64,000 nt of DNA from Streptomyces spinosus (GCF_020400655.1 NZ_JAINRC010000004.1:186001-250000), one strand, 5' to 3'. Counted from the first letter of the stretch, positions 7,631 to 18,488 are shown. Numbers and translations are program-made. The notes: generated by a model not told the origin, from the sequence alone.

Positions 7631-10600
7631 GGCCTTGCGGGCCCGTGTCGTCTTCTTCGCCGGCGTCGCCTTCTTCGTGGCCGTGGCCGCCTTCTTGGTC
7701 GCGGTGCCGTCGGCCTTGGCCGTCACCGTCTTCCTCGTCGACGACTTGGCCGCGGCGGTCCTCCGTGCCGTGCCGCCCCGCTGTGCCTTCACCGGCGCGG
7801 CGTCACTGATCCGGTCGGCGCCGAGGATCTCACGCAGGAACTTGCCCGTGTGGCTCGCCGGAACCCCGGCGACCTCCTCGGGCGTGCCCTCGGCGACCAC
7901 CAGGCCACCGCCGGCGCCGCCCTCCGGACCCATGTCCACGATCCAGTCGGCGGTCTTGATCACGTCGAGGTTGTGCTCGATGACGATGACCGTGTTGCCC
8001 TTGTCGACCAGTCCACCGAGCACCGTCAGCAGCTTGCTGATGTCCTCGAAGTGCAGGCCCGTGGTCGGCTCGTCCAGGACGTAGACCGTGCGTCCGGTGG
8101 ACCGCTTCTGCAGTTCGCTGGCGAGCTTGACGCGCTGCGCCTCGCCACCGGAGAGGGTGGTGGCGGACTGGCCGAGGCGGACGTAACCGAGACCGACGTC
8201 GTTCAGCGTCCTGAGGTGACGGGAGATCGCCGGGACCGCCTCGAAGAAGTGCATGGCCTCCTCGATCGGCATGTTCAGCACCTCGGCGATGGACTTGCCC
8301 TTGTAGTGGACCTCCAGGGTCTCCCGGTTGTACCGGGCGCCATGGCAGACCTCGCACGGGACGTAGACGTCCGGGAGGAAGTTCATCTCGATCTTGATGG
8401 TGCCGTCACCCGCGCAGTTCTCGCAGCGGCCGCCCTTGACGTTGAAGGAGAAGCGGCCGGGCAGGTAGCCCCGGACCTTCGCCTCGGTGGTCTCGGCGAA
8501 CAGCTTGCGGATGTGGTCGAAGACGCCGGTGTACGTCGCCGGGTTGGACCGCGGGGTGCGGCCGATCGGTGACTGGTCGACGTGCACGACCTTGTCGACC
8601 AGGTCGTCGCCGTCCACGCGCGTGTGCCGACCGGGGACGGTCCGGGCGCCGTTCAGCTCGCGCGCCAGGTGCGTGTAGAGGATGTCGTTGACCAGGGTCG
8701 ACTTGCCGGATCCGGAGACACCGGTGACGGCCGTGAAAACACCCAGCGGGAAGGACACGTCGATGTCCTGGAGGTTGTTCTCACGGGCGCCGTGCACGGT
8801 GAGCTGCCGGGACGGGTCGCGGGGGCGCCGTACGTCCGGGAGCGGGATCGACTTGCGGCCCGAGAGGTACGCGCCGGTCTGCGACTCGGTGTTGGCGAGC
8901 AGCTCCTTCAGGGAACCGCTGTGCACGACCTTGCCGCCGTGCTCACCGGCGCCGGGGCCGATGTCCACGACCCAGTCGGCGACCTTGATGGTGTCCTCGT
9001 CGTGCTCCACCACGATGAGCGTGTTGCCCATGTCGCGCAGCCGCACCAGGGTCTCGATCAGACGGTGGTTGTCCCGCTGGTGCAGGCCGATGGACGGCTC
9101 GTCCAGGACGTAGAGCACGCCGACGAGGCCGGAGCCGATCTGGGTGGCGAGGCGGATGCGCTGGGCCTCGCCGCCGGAGAGGGTGCCGGCCGCGCGGTTG
9201 AGCGAGAGGTAGTCCAGGCCTACGTCGACCAGGAAGCGGAGCCGCTCGTTGACCTCCTTCAGGACCCGCTCGGCGATCTTCTTGTCGCGGGCGTTCAGCT
9301 TCAGTTCGCCCAGGAAGTCCGCGCAGTCGCTGATCGACATCGCGGAGACCTCGGCGATCGACTTCCCCATGATCGTGACGGCGAGGACGATCGGCTTCAG
9401 ACGCGTGCCCTCACAGGAGGGGCAGGGCACCTCGCGCATGTAGCCCTCGAAGCGCTCGCGGCTGGCATCGCTCTCGGCCTCGCTGTGACGGCGCTTGACG
9501 AAGGGCACCGCGCCCTCGAAGGGGGTGGTGTAGACCCGCTCGCGGCCGTACCGGTTGCGGTAGCGCACCTCGATCTGGGTCTTGTGGCCGTAGAGCAGGG
9601 CCTTCTTGGCCCGCTGGGGCAGCCCCGCGAAGGGGATGTCCGTGCGGAAGCCCAGGGCGTCGGCGAGAGCACCGATCAGGCGGCCGAAGTAGTCCTTGGT
9701 GTGGCCGTGCGACCACGGGTGGATGGCGCCCTCGTCCAGGGACTTGTCCTCGTCCGGGACGATCAGCTCCGGGTCGACCTCCATGCGCGTGCCGATGCCG
9801 GTGCACTCCGGGCAGGCGCCGAACGGCGAGTTGAAGGAGAAGGAGCGGGGCTCGAGCTCCTCGAAGGACAGGTCGTCGTACGGGCAGTACAGGTGCTCCG
9901 AGAACATGCGCTCGCGCTCGGGGTCGTCCTCGGGGAGATCCACGAAGTCGAGCACGACCATGCCGCCGGACAGGCCGAGCGCGGTCTCCACGGAGTCGGT
10001 GAGGCGGCGCTTGGCGGAGTCCTTGACCGTGAGGCGGTCAATGACCACCTCGATGGTGTGCTTCTCCTGCTTCTTCAGGACCGGCGGCTCGGTCAGCTGG
10101 ACGGTCTTGCCGTCCACGCGCGCACGGGAGTAGCCCTTGGTCTGGAGGTCGGCGAAGAGGTCGACGAACTCGCCCTTGCGCTCGCGCACCAGCGGGGACA
10201 GCACCTGGAAGCGGCTCCCCTCCGGCAGCTCCAGGACCTTGTCCACGATGGCCTGCGGCGACTGGCGGGAGATCGGGCGGCCGCACTGGGGGCAGTGCGG
10301 CTTGCCGATGCGCGCGAAGAGCAGCCGGAGGTAGTCGTAGACCTCGGTGATCGTGCCGACCGTCGAGCGCGGATTGCGCGAGGTCGACTTCTGGTCGATG
10401 GAGACGGCCGGGGAGAGGCCCTCGATGAAGTCGACGTCGGGCTTGTCCATCTGGCCGAGGAACTGCCGTGCGTACGAGGAGAGCGACTCCACGTAACGGC
10501 GCTGGCCCTCCGCGAAGATCGTGTCGAAGGCCAGGGAGGACTTGCCCGACCCGGACAGACCCGTGAAGACGATGAGCGAGTCACGAGGCAGGTCGAGCGA

Positions 10601-10654
10601 GACATTCTTCAGGTTGTGCTCGCGCGCGCCACGGACGATGAGACGGTCGGCCAC
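7628..10654 (-). CDS. uvrA: Excinuclease ABC subunit A
   Basis: UvrA is the damage-sensing ATPase of nucleotide excision repair. The 1008-residue product starts [18 protein letters not shown] and carries two ABC ATPase halves: Walker A GLSGSGKS near residue 32 and GVSGSGKS in the second half, two LSGGEAQR signatures, and zinc-binding CxxC pairs ([24 protein letters not shown] with CEVCHG). I chose GTG 10654, with AAAGG upstream, because conserved UvrA sequence starts exactly there; the frame continues upstream without homology. The last 50 residues form a Lys/Ala/Thr tail with AKK-type repeats like a histone H1 tail, probably non-specific DNA binding. A PafBC-type promoter lies upstream. Confidence 0.97.
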   Translation of the reverse strand: MADRLIVRGAREHNLKNVSLDLPRDSLIVFTGLSGSGKSSLAFDTIFAEGQRRYVESLSSYARQFLGQMDKPDVDFIEGLSPAVSIDQKSTSRNPRSTVGTITEVYDYLRLLFARIGKPHCPQCGRPISRQSPQAIVDKVLELPEGSRFQVLSPLVRERKGEFVDLFADLQTKGYSRARVDGKTVQLTEPPVLKKQEKHTIEVVIDRLTVKDSAKRRLTDSVETALGLSGGMVVLDFVDLPEDDPERERMFSEHLYCPYDDLSFEELEPRSFSFNSPFGACPECTGIGTRMEVDPELIVPDEDKSLDEGAIHPWSHGHTKDYFGRLIGALADALGFRTDIPFAGLPQRAKKALLYGHKTQIEVRYRNRYGRERVYTTPFEGAVPFVKRRHSEAESDASRERFEGYMREVPCPSCEGTRLKPIVLAVTIMGKSIAEVSAMSISDCADFLGELKLNARDKKIAERVLKEVNERLRFLVDVGLDYLSLNRAAGTLSGGEAQRIRLATQIGSGLVGVLYVLDEPSIGLHQRDNHRLIETLVRLRDMGNTLIVVEHDEDTIKVADWVVDIGPGAGEHGGKVVHSGSLKELLANTESQTGAYLSGRKSIPLPDVRRPRDPSRQLTVHGARENNLQDIDVSFPLGVFTAVTGVSGSGKSTLVNDILYTHLARELNGARTVPGRHTRVDGDDLVDKVVHVDQSPIGRTPRSNPATYTGVFDHIRKLFAETTEAKVRGYLPGRFSFNVKGGRCENCAGDGTIKIEMNFLPDVYVPCEVCHGARYNRETLEVHYKGKSIAEVLNMPIEEAMHFFEAVPAISRHLRTLNDVGLGYVRLGQSATTLSGGEAQRVKLASELQKRSTGRTVYVLDEPTTGLHFEDISKLLTVLGGLVDKGNTVIVIEHNLDVIKTADWIVDMGPEGGAGGGLVVAEGTPEEVAGVPASHTGKFLREILGADRISDAAPVKAQRGGTARRTAAAKSSTRKTVTAKADGTATKKAATATKKATPAKKTTRARKA

Positions 10655-10710
10655 GCCGGTCCGCACCTTTCTTGAGAGAAGTGACAGGGGCGGGGCCCCC
10701 GTCCTTCTCC

Positions 10711-10733
10711 AGACTAGGGGGAGCCACTGACAA
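10711..10733 (-). promoter_or_regulatory. PafBC-type DNA-damage promoter of uvrA
   Basis: Minus strand: TTGTCAGTG (10733-10725), 8 bases, then TAGTCT (10716-10711). This matches the RecA-NDp/PafBC element TTGTCRGTG-N8-TANNNT described for LexA-independent damage genes in actinobacteria. It lies about 57 bases before the uvrA GTG. Confidence 0.88.
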
Positions 10734-10865
10734 CGCCGGTCGGATTGCCCGGTTGCATAACAACCCCCGGCCCTCCAGCATGCCCGACGCCGCCTTCGAC
10801 CATATAGCACGTGCATTCGATTCACGGGCGGCGTTCGTCACCTTCACCCGAAGGGGTGGCCGGAC

Positions 10866-10878
10866 TAGGGTCGGCGTC
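10866..10878 (+). promoter_or_regulatory. -10 element TAGGGT for a leaderless transcript
   Basis: TAGGGT (10866-10871) is followed by 7 bases and the ATG at 10879. Transcription starting 6-8 bases after the -10 would begin at the start codon itself. Confidence 0.55.
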
Positions 10879-11565
10879 ATGATGGATCACGCTCATGACC
10901 TGGCCTGTGTACGGGAAGCGACGGATCGGCTCCTCAGCGCGGTCACCACCATGGACAACGCCTCGGTCGCCCAGCCGTCACGGCTTGGCGGCTGGAGCCG
11001 CGGACATGTGCTGGCCCACCTCGCCCGCAACGCGGACGCGCTCGTGAACGTCCTCCAGGGCCGTCCCATGTACGTGAGCGCCGAGGCGCGGGACGCCGAC
11101 ATCGAGCGGGACGCCCCGCGCCCCCTGGAGGTGCAGGCCGCCGACGTCCGGGACAGCGCGGCGCGCTTCCAGGCGGCCGGGGAGGAGCCCGCGGACTGGA
11201 CGCGCACGGTGGAGCTGCGCAACGGGGTCACCGACTCCGCGGCCCGGGTGCCGTTCCGCCGGTGGGTGGAGGTGGAGCTGCACCACGTCGACCTCGGGAT
11301 CGGGTACGAGCTGGAGGATCTTCCGGCGGAGTTCCTGGAGCGGGAGACCGGCTTCCTCACCGAGCGGTTCTCCGGGCATGCGGACATCCCGGCGACCCGC
11401 GTCACGGACGGCACGCGCGCGTGGACGACCGGGCGCGCGGCGGACGAGCCCGGGATCACGGTCACCGGCCGGCCGGCGGACCTGGTGGGCTGGCTCGCCG
11501 GGCGCCGCGACGGTGCGGCGCTGGAGGTGCGGGGCGGGGCGCTGCCGAAACTGCCTCCGCTTTAG
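10879..11565 (+). CDS. Mycothiol-dependent maleylpyruvate isomerase-family protein
   Basis: 228-residue protein of the DinB-like MDMPI superfamily. The N-terminal four-helix region has GGWSRGHVLAHLARNADAL, with the His residues that bind a metal in this fold, and the helix VEVELHHVDLGIGY supplies a further HH pair. The C-terminal half (DGTRAWTTGRAADEPGITVTG, PADLVGWLAGR) matches the second domain of mycothiol-dependent isomerases. The family uses mycothiol as a cofactor in isomerisation or thiol transfer; the substrate here is unknown because no gentisate or maleylpyruvate pathway genes are nearby. ATG 10879 or 10882 may be used; a -10 box directly precedes the first. Confidence 0.85.
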   Translation: MMDHAHDLACVREATDRLLSAVTTMDNASVAQPSRLGGWSRGHVLAHLARNADALVNVLQGRPMYVSAEARDADIERDAPRPLEVQAADVRDSAARFQAAGEEPADWTRTVELRNGVTDSAARVPFRRWVEVELHHVDLGIGYELEDLPAEFLERETGFLTERFSGHADIPATRVTDGTRAWTTGRAADEPGITVTGRPADLVGWLAGRRDGAALEVRGGALPKLPPL

Positions 11566-11638
11566 GACGGGAGTTTAGGACGGGAGCGGCCGGACCGGGC
11601 ACGCCCCGGCCCGGCCGTCCACCAGGACTCCCGCGCTA

Positions 11639-11651
11639 TAGGCTGACCTTC
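11639..11651 (+). promoter_or_regulatory. -10 element TAGGCT for a leaderless transcript
   Basis: TATAGGCT ends 7 bases before the ATG at 11652, in the same geometry as the neighbouring gene. No Shine-Dalgarno sequence is evident. Confidence 0.55.
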
Positions 11652-12308
11652 ATGACGTACTCCGGAGAGGTCAGGGTCGGCGGACCGGCGGATGTGCACG
11701 AGCTGAAAGACCTGATGATCACCAAGATCGCGGTCGGCCCGATGGACAACAACGCCTATCTGCTGCGCTGCCGTGCCACCGACGAGCAGCTCCTGATCGA
11801 CGCCGCCAACGAGGCGGAGACGCTCCTCGGCATGATCGGTGACGACGGCATCGCGTCCGTCGTCACCACGCACCGGCACGGCGACCACTGGCAGGCGCTC
11901 GCCGAGGTCGTCGCAGCCACGGGCGCGCGTACGCACGCCGGCCGTGACGACGCCCCCGGCATCCCGGTGCCCACCGACGTCCTCGTCGACGACGGCGACG
12001 TCATCAGGGTGGGCCGCGTGGAGCTCACCGCGCGCCATCTGGTCGGGCACACGCCCGGATCGATCGCGCTGGTCTACGACGACCCGCACGGCCATCCGCA
12101 CGTCTTCACCGGCGACTGCCTCTTCCCCGGCGGTGTAGGCAACACGCGCAAGGACCCGAAGGCGTTCGCCAGCCTGATCCACGACGTGGAGACGAAGCTC
12201 TTCGACGTATTGCCGGACGAGACGTGGGTCTATCCGGGGCACGGCAACGACACCACGCTGGGCACGGAGCGGCCGCATCTGCCGGAGTGGCACGCGCGCG
12301 GGTGGTGA
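11652..12308 (+). CDS. Metallo-beta-lactamase-fold hydrolase
   Basis: 218-residue protein of the glyoxalase II-like metallo-beta-lactamase fold. The metal site THRHGDHW (His74, His76, Asp78, His79) is intact, with HLVGHTPGS, FTGDCLFPGG and YPGHGNDTTLG providing the remaining ligands in the usual order. Such enzymes hydrolyse thioesters or related bonds; the residues before TRKDP (GVGN) and the closing PGHG motif are glyoxalase-like. It directly follows a mycothiol-dependent enzyme in the same orientation, so an S-conjugate of mycothiol is a reasonable but unproven substrate. The start is fixed by the promoter and by MTYSGEVRVGG, which leads directly into the conserved domain. Confidence 0.87.
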   Translation: MTYSGEVRVGGPADVHELKDLMITKIAVGPMDNNAYLLRCRATDEQLLIDAANEAETLLGMIGDDGIASVVTTHRHGDHWQALAEVVAATGARTHAGRDDAPGIPVPTDVLVDDGDVIRVGRVELTARHLVGHTPGSIALVYDDPHGHPHVFTGDCLFPGGVGNTRKDPKAFASLIHDVETKLFDVLPDETWVYPGHGNDTTLGTERPHLPEWHARGW

Positions 12309-12316
12309 CCGGGGGC

Positions 12317-12337
12317 GCCGGCCGGCTTCCGGCCGGC
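12317..12337 (+). terminator. GC-rich hairpin after the hydrolase gene
   Basis: GCCGGCCGG, a 3-base loop and CCGGCCGGC form a perfect 9-bp stem starting 9 bases after the stop codon. There is no T-run, as is common for Streptomyces terminators. Confidence 0.6.
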
Positions 12338-12763
12338 TGCCATCCCTGTCCGCCGCATTCCCGACCGGTTCACGTCCCCTAGCGCGCTCCGGCGCACCCG
12401 CCGTACGCGCGCGCCACGCACCGCAGTTGACCGTGAGCCGAGCATGCGCCGTGCACGCGCCTGGCGTGCACGCCCCCTCCGCGCGCCCCGTGTGAACCTT
12501 TCGCACGCACCGGACCCCCGTGCGCACTCCCGGAGAACGGCCGACCGCAGTCAACTGGTAGGGCCCCGCGCAGGACGACGGCTCCTGAGCGGTAGGGGCC
12601 GCCGGTCTACAACCCCGCCCTCGGCCGGCGGCCCGGGCTCAGCCGGCACGCGCGCGTGGACAGCGGGCAGCCGCGTTCACACGGCCGCAACACCCGTTCC
12701 CAGCATGCGGACATCCACCGCCGTGACCTGGACAGACGCCGCGTTCGCTGTCAGTCTCCCGCC
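12338..12763. other. Intergenic region before the amino acid ABC importer
   Basis: About 425 bases without a supported gene. Frames here are arginine-rich shadows. No convincing promoter motif was identified, though the region must contain the promoter of the downstream operon. Confidence 0.45.
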
Positions 12764-13648
12764 ATGCATCCTGCCCCTCGCGCCCTGCGCCGCGCGGCCG
12801 CCGCCGTCACCGTAGCCCTGCTCGCCACCGCCGTCGGCTGCGCTCCGCAGCCCGAGGAGAAGGCGTCGGCCGCCCCGTCCGGGTCGGCCGCGAAGAGCTG
12901 CGCCAAGGGCTCGCTCCCCACCAAGACGGCCGGGAAACTGACGATCGCGACGGACGAACCGGCGTACGAGCCCTGGTTCAAGGACGACAAGCCGGCCAAC
13001 GGCAAGGGTTTCGAGTCGGCCGTCGCCTACGCCGTGGCGAAGCGACTGGGGTACGACAGCAGCGCGGTCGTCTGGCAGAGCGTGCCCTTCAACAAGGCGT
13101 TCGCGCCCGGGGTGAAGACGTTCGACTTCGACATCAACCAGGTTTCGATCAGCGCCGAGCGTAAGAAGGCCGTGGACTTCTCGTCCGGTTACTACGACGT
13201 GCGCCAGGCGGTCATCGCCCTGAAGGGCGGCAAGGCCGCCGGGGCGAAGAGCATCGCGGACCTCAGGAAGCTGAAGCTGGGCGCGCAGGTCGGCACCACC
13301 AGCCTCGACTACATCACCGATGTCGTGAAGCCGGCACAGGACGCGGCCGTCTACGCCAAGAACGACCAGGCGAAGTCCGCGCTGAAGAACGGCCAGGTCG
13401 ACGCCATCGTCACGGACCTGCCGACCGCGTTCTACATCACGGCCGCCGAGGTGACGAACGCCAAGATCGTCGGCCAGTTCGAGAACCAGACCGGCACAGC
13501 CGAGCAGTTCGGGCTGGTACTGGACAAGGGCAGTGCGCTGACCTCCTGCGTCAGCGGCGCCGTCGACGCCCTCCGCAAGGACGGCACGCTGGCCGGGATC
13601 GAGAAGCAGTGGCTCTCCGACGCCGTCGACGCCCCGGTGCTCAAGTGA
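12764..13648 (+). CDS. ABC transporter substrate-binding lipoprotein, polar amino acid type
   Basis: 294-residue extracellular solute-binding protein (family 3). The signal peptide RRAAAAVTVALLATAVGC ends in a lipobox with Cys26, so the mature protein is lipid-anchored outside the membrane. The mature region shows LTIATDEPAYEPW, GFESAVAYAVAKRLGY, FDFDINQVSISAERKKAVDFSSGYYD and a C-terminal VDALRKDGTLAGIEKQWL, the standard order for amino acid binding proteins. It is first in a three-gene operon; its stop overlaps the permease GTG. Frame shadows start upstream, but the signal peptide fixes the ATG. Confidence 0.93.
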   Translation: MHPAPRALRRAAAAVTVALLATAVGCAPQPEEKASAAPSGSAAKSCAKGSLPTKTAGKLTIATDEPAYEPWFKDDKPANGKGFESAVAYAVAKRLGYDSSAVVWQSVPFNKAFAPGVKTFDFDINQVSISAERKKAVDFSSGYYDVRQAVIALKGGKAAGAKSIADLRKLKLGAQVGTTSLDYITDVVKPAQDAAVYAKNDQAKSALKNGQVDAIVTDLPTAFYITAAEVTNAKIVGQFENQTGTAEQFGLVLDKGSALTSCVSGAVDALRKDGTLAGIEKQWLSDAVDAPVLK

Positions 13649-14580
13649 CGGTCACCAAGGGAGAGTCGGCCCGGGAGGGGGCGGACGACAAGGGGGACGT
13701 GAGCGGCGGCACGAGTGACGGTGTTCCGGACGACGGCTACGCGCCCTCCGAACGGCGCCTGGCTCGCGAGCGCTACAGACGGGCGCGTGCCCGCCGCGCC
13801 ACGGCCGTCGCGGCCCTCTCCACAATCGTCACGGCCGCCCTGCTCTACCTGGTCGTCGTCAACGCGCCGGGCTGGCCGCGCACCAAGGAGACGTTCTTCA
13901 GCGCGCACTACGCGCGCGAGGCATTGCCGAAGGTCCTCGAAGGGCTGTGGCTGAACGTCCGCCTGCTGCTGATCTGCGGCGTCGCCGTCCTGGTCCTGGG
14001 CATGGTGATCGCCGTCGCGCGGACCCTGCGCGGTCCGGTGTTCTTCCCGCTGCGGGTGCTGGCCGCGGCGTACACCGACTTCTTCCGCGGCCTGCCACTG
14101 ATCATCAATCTGATGATCGTGGTCCTGGGGGTGCCGGCGCTGCGGCTGCAGGGCGTGACGGTCGATCCGGTGCTGCTCGGCGGTACGGCCCTGACGCTGA
14201 CGTACTCGGCGTACGTGGCGGAGGTGTTCCGGGCCGGCATCGAGTCGATCCACCCCTCGCAGCGTGCCGCGGCGCGCTCGCTGGGCCTCACCAACCGGCA
14301 GGCGCTGCGCCACGTCGTCCTGCCGCAGGCGGTGCGCCGCCAGGTGCCGCCGCTGCTCAACGACCTGGTGTCGTTGCAGAAGGACACCGGTCTGGTGTCC
14401 ATCGGGGGCGCGGTGGACGCAGTACGGGCGGCCGACATCATCGTGGGCCGCAGTCTGAACTACACGCCGTACATCGTCGCGGGGCTGGTGTTCGTGGCGC
14501 TGACCATTCCGATGACCCGGTTCACCGACTGGGTGACGGCCCGGATGGACCGGCGGCGGGCGCAGGGAGGGTCCCTGTGA
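13645..14580 (+). CDS. ABC transporter permease, polar amino acid type
   Basis: 311-residue inner-membrane permease. After a charged N-terminal stretch of about 60 residues come several transmembrane helices and the EAA loop that docks the ATPase (RAGIESIHPSQRAAARSLGL followed by LPQAVRRQVPPLLNDLVSLQKDT), characteristic of HisM/GlnP-type permeases. Only one permease gene exists in the operon, so the channel is probably a homodimer. GTG 13645 overlaps the preceding stop as GTGA. The long Glu/Asp/Arg-rich cytoplasmic N-terminus is typical of actinobacterial members. Confidence 0.92.
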   Translation: MTVTKGESAREGADDKGDVSGGTSDGVPDDGYAPSERRLARERYRRARARRATAVAALSTIVTAALLYLVVVNAPGWPRTKETFFSAHYAREALPKVLEGLWLNVRLLLICGVAVLVLGMVIAVARTLRGPVFFPLRVLAAAYTDFFRGLPLIINLMIVVLGVPALRLQGVTVDPVLLGGTALTLTYSAYVAEVFRAGIESIHPSQRAAARSLGLTNRQALRHVVLPQAVRRQVPPLLNDLVSLQKDTGLVSIGGAVDAVRAADIIVGRSLNYTPYIVAGLVFVALTIPMTRFTDWVTARMDRRRAQGGSL

Positions 14581-14599
14581 GGACCCGGGGAGGAGTGCT

Positions 14600-15388
<789 letters not shown>

Positions 15389-15401
15389 TCCCGCGCGCGG
15401 G

Positions 15402-15875
15402 TCACGCGTCCGCGCGCGCCGCCCCGGCCAGTGAGGCGACCCGCTCCACGCCGAACGCGTAGCCCTGCACTCCGCATCCCGCGATCACGCCGTCGGCGCG
15501 CAGCGAGACGTAGGAGTGGTGCCGGAACGATTCCCGCCGGTGGATGTTGGAGATGTGCACTTCCAGCACGGGCATGCCGTCACAGGTGTTGAGCGCGTCC
15601 AGGATGGCGACCGACGTGTGCGAGTAGGCGCCGGGGTTGATGACGATCCCGCAGTGGTTCAGCCGCGCCTCGTGGATCCAGTCGACCAGCTCGCCCTCGT
15701 GGTTGGACTGCCGGAAGTCCACCGTCCCGCCGTGCGCGGCCGCCGCCTTGGCGCACAGCGCCTCCACGTCGGCGAGCGTCTCGTGGCCGTAGATCTCGGG
15801 CTGGCGCTGGCCGAGGAGGTTCAGGTTGGGCCCGTTGAGGATCATGATCGGGGCGGTGGCCAGGGTGCGGGGCAC
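15402..15875 (-). CDS. aroQ: 3-dehydroquinate dehydratase, type II
   Basis: 157-residue type II dehydroquinase, which converts 3-dehydroquinate to 3-dehydroshikimate in the shikimate pathway (or in quinate use). The N-terminal signature [19 protein letters not shown] carries the catalytic Arg and Tyr29, [17 protein letters not shown] and [12 protein letters not shown] form the active site, and [17 protein letters not shown] supplies the catalytic His and a substrate-binding Arg. Length and order are normal. GTG 15875 has GGAGGAACC directly before it. No other aro genes are near; streptomycetes often have more than one copy, so it may be the catabolic one. Confidence 0.95.
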   Translation of the reverse strand: MPRTLATAPIMILNGPNLNLLGQRQPEIYGHETLADVEALCAKAAAAHGGTVDFRQSNHEGELVDWIHEARLNHCGIVINPGAYSHTSVAILDALNTCDGMPVLEVHISNIHRRESFRHHSYVSLRADGVIAGCGVQGYAFGVERVASLAGAARADA

Positions 15876-16052
15876 GGTTCCTCCGGTCCGTTCGGGGCGG
15901 TCCGTCCACGACCGCCGCTCGGACCCGGTCTATCACGCCGTTCGGCGCGGACGACGGGCCACGCGCGCCGGTCGCCGCGGCGCGCACCCAGGCCACGTGA
16001 TCACCTCCACGCGCCCCCGTAACCCTCGGTCACTGTGGGTAGTTGACGCGGC

Positions 16053-17357
16053 ATGCACGATGTACACACGGTAAGAAACCCGTCCATGCCGCGGCTCGCC
16101 GCCGCCTCTCTCGCCGGGACCGCGATCGAGTTCTACGACTTCTTCGTCTACGGGACCGCGGCGGCCCTGGTGCTGGGACCGCTGTTCTTCCCGACGTTCT
16201 CGCCGCTCGCCGGGACGCTCGCGGCCTTCGGGACGTTCGGGGTGGGGTTCGTGGCCCGGCCGCTCGGCTCGGTGATCTTCGGGCACCTCGGGGACCGGCG
16301 CGGCCGGCGTCCGGTGCTCGTCGTCTCGCTGCTGCTCACGGGCGCCTCGACGGTCGCGGTCGGCTGCGTGCCGTCCTACGGGACCATCGGCGTGGCCGCG
16401 CCCGTGCTGCTGCTCGTGCTGCGTTTTCTGCAGGGGCTGGGACTCGGCGGTGAGTGGGGCGGGGCGGTCCTGCTGACCGCCGAACACGCTCCCGCCGGAC
16501 GGCGTGCCCTGTGGTCGAGCTTCCCCCAGATCGGGCCGGCGCTCGGCTTCGTCCTGGCCAACGGGGTGGTGCTCGCACTGTCGGCGGGGTTGTCCGACGC
16601 GGAGTTCGCCCGGTGGGGCTGGCGCGTGCCGTTCTGGGCGGCCGGCGTCCTCGCGCTGGCCGGCCTGTGGCTGCGCTCCTCCCTCCGGGAGAGTCCACGA
16701 TTCCTGGAGATCGACGACCACGCGCGTGTGCCGCTCGTGGAGGTCGTACGGCACCACGGGCGGCTGGTGCTGCTGACGGCGGGCGCGCTCGCGGTCGGTT
16801 ACGCGGTGTTCTACGCGGTGACGACCTGGTCGCTGGCGTACGCGACGGAACGGCTCGGCGTGAGCCGTACGGTCATGCTGGTGTGCGTCATGGGCGCGGT
16901 GCTGATGAAGGGCGCTTGCACGCCCGTCGTGGCGCTGCTCGGCGACCGGTACGGACGCCGTCCGCTGTGCCTGACGGGGTGCACGGCCTGCGTCCTGTGG
17001 ATGCTCCCCATGGTCGCCCTCCTGGCGACCGGCGAGCCGCTGCTGATGTTCCTCGCCATCCTGGGCGCCCTGCTCGCCTTCGTCACCATGTTCGCGGTGA
17101 TCGCCGCGTACCTGCCGGAACTGTACGAGGCCCGGGTGCGGTGCACGGGCGCCGCAGTGGGCTACAACCTCGGCGGGGTCTTCGGCGGCGCCCTCACTCC
17201 CATCGTGGCCACGGCGCTCGCGGAGCGGGGCGGGCGGGTTCCCTGGGGCGTGGGGGCCTACCTGACGGCTATCGCGCTGATCAGCCTGGTCTGCTTCGCC
17301 TTGCTGCCGGAGACGCGGCCGGCGCCCGTGCCGGCGGTCGAGCCGGTCACGGGCTGA
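16053..17357 (+). CDS. MFS transporter, metabolite:H+ symporter (MHS) type
   Basis: 434-residue major facilitator with about twelve transmembrane helices. The opening AAASLAGTAIEFYDFFVYGTAAAL is the MHS-family start, where the FYDFF segment precedes the first helix, and GHLGDRRGRRPVL is the loop 2-3 signature of MFS proteins; the second half repeats it as LLGDRYGRRPL. MHS proteins import small carboxylates, shikimate, betaine or alpha-ketoglutarate. With aroQ divergent next to it, shikimate or quinate transport is an attractive guess, but only from context. The start could also be the ATG at 16086; no strong ribosome site favours either. Confidence 0.88.
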   Translation: MHDVHTVRNPSMPRLAAASLAGTAIEFYDFFVYGTAAALVLGPLFFPTFSPLAGTLAAFGTFGVGFVARPLGSVIFGHLGDRRGRRPVLVVSLLLTGASTVAVGCVPSYGTIGVAAPVLLLVLRFLQGLGLGGEWGGAVLLTAEHAPAGRRALWSSFPQIGPALGFVLANGVVLALSAGLSDAEFARWGWRVPFWAAGVLALAGLWLRSSLRESPRFLEIDDHARVPLVEVVRHHGRLVLLTAGALAVGYAVFYAVTTWSLAYATERLGVSRTVMLVCVMGAVLMKGACTPVVALLGDRYGRRPLCLTGCTACVLWMLPMVALLATGEPLLMFLAILGALLAFVTMFAVIAAYLPELYEARVRCTGAAVGYNLGGVFGGALTPIVATALAERGGRVPWGVGAYLTAIALISLVCFALLPETRPAPVPAVEPVTG

Positions 17358-17387
17358 CCGGACGCGTCAGGGCCACCTGCGTTCCCG

Positions 17388-18488
17388 CTACGGATTGATC
17401 GCCAGTTCCAGGTAGGCGGCGAACAGCACCAGGTGCACGCCTCCCTGGAGGGGGGTGGCCCGGCCCGGCACCACGGTCAGGGAACTGACCACCACGGTCA
17501 GCGCGAGCAACAGCATGTGGGTCGCGCCGAGGCCCAGGACGAGCGGCCCGGGCAGCCACACGGACGCGAGCGCCACGGCCGGGATCGTCAGACCGATGCT
17601 GGCCATCGCGGAGCCGAGCGCCAGGTTGAGGCTGGTCTGCACCCGGTCCCGGCGAGCGGAGCGCAGCGCGGCGATGGTCTCGGGCAGCAGGACGAGCAGG
17701 GCGATGATCACACCGACGACGGCGTGATGGAGACCCGCCGCCGCCACGCCCGACTCGATCGTGGGTGACACGCCCTTGGCCAGACCGACCACGCCGATCA
17801 GCGCCAGCCCGAGCAGGCCGAGGCTGGTCCAGGCGGTGCGCGCCGACGGCGGCTGGGCATGGTCCTCGGCGGTGATGACCTCGCCCTGACGGGTGATGGG
17901 CAGGAAGTAGTCGCGGTGGCGCACGGTCTGGGTGGCGACGAACAGCCCGTACAGGATCAGTGAGGACAACGCGGCGAAGGTCAGCTGGATGGTGGAGAAC
18001 TCTGGTCCGGGCTTGCTGGTGGTGAAGGTCGGCAACACCAGGCTGAGTGTGGCCAGAGTCGCCACTGTCGCCAGCGCCGCGCCGGTGCCCTCGGGGTTGA
18101 AGACGGCCGTGCCGTGCCGCAGGGACGCGACGAGCAGGCAGATCCCGACGACGCCGTTGCAGGTGATCATCACCGCGGCGAAGACGGTGTCCCGGGCCAG
18201 GGTGGCACTCTTGTCGCCGCCGTCGGCCATGAGGGTGACGATCAAGGCCACCTCGATGATCGTGACGGCGATGGCGAGCACCAGGGAACCGAAGGGCTCG
18301 CCGACCCGGTGCGCGACCACCTCGGCGTGGTGCACGGCCGCCAGAACGGCACCGGCGAGGACGAGGGTCACCAGGCCGACGACCGCGCCGGGCAGGCCCC
18401 GGCCCCAGGTGAAGACCAGCAGGACGACCGCGAGCACCGGCACGAGGATCGTCCATTGTCGGGTGAGCGACCGGAGCCGAGTGATCAT
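17388..18488 (-). CDS. Calcium/proton antiporter (CaCA family, ChaA-like)
   Basis: 366-residue membrane protein with ten or eleven hydrophobic helices. The two conserved alpha-repeats of the cation/Ca2+ exchanger superfamily are visible: FGSLVLAIAVTIIEVALIVTLM and IALLVLLPETIAALRSARRDRVQTSLNLALGSAMASIGLTIP, each with the acidic residue that binds cation. It resembles ChaA, which expels Ca2+ or Na+ in exchange for protons. ATG 18488 starts MITRLRSLTRQW, leading straight into the first helix. It is monocistronic, convergent with the MHS transporter. Confidence 0.88.
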   Translation of the reverse strand: MITRLRSLTRQWTILVPVLAVVLLVFTWGRGLPGAVVGLVTLVLAGAVLAAVHHAEVVAHRVGEPFGSLVLAIAVTIIEVALIVTLMADGGDKSATLARDTVFAAVMITCNGVVGICLLVASLRHGTAVFNPEGTGAALATVATLATLSLVLPTFTTSKPGPEFSTIQLTFAALSSLILYGLFVATQTVRHRDYFLPITRQGEVITAEDHAQPPSARTAWTSLGLLGLALIGVVGLAKGVSPTIESGVAAAGLHHAVVGVIIALLVLLPETIAALRSARRDRVQTSLNLALGSAMASIGLTIPAVALASVWLPGPLVLGLGATHMLLLALTVVVSSLTVVPGRATPLQGGVHLVLFAAYLELAINP

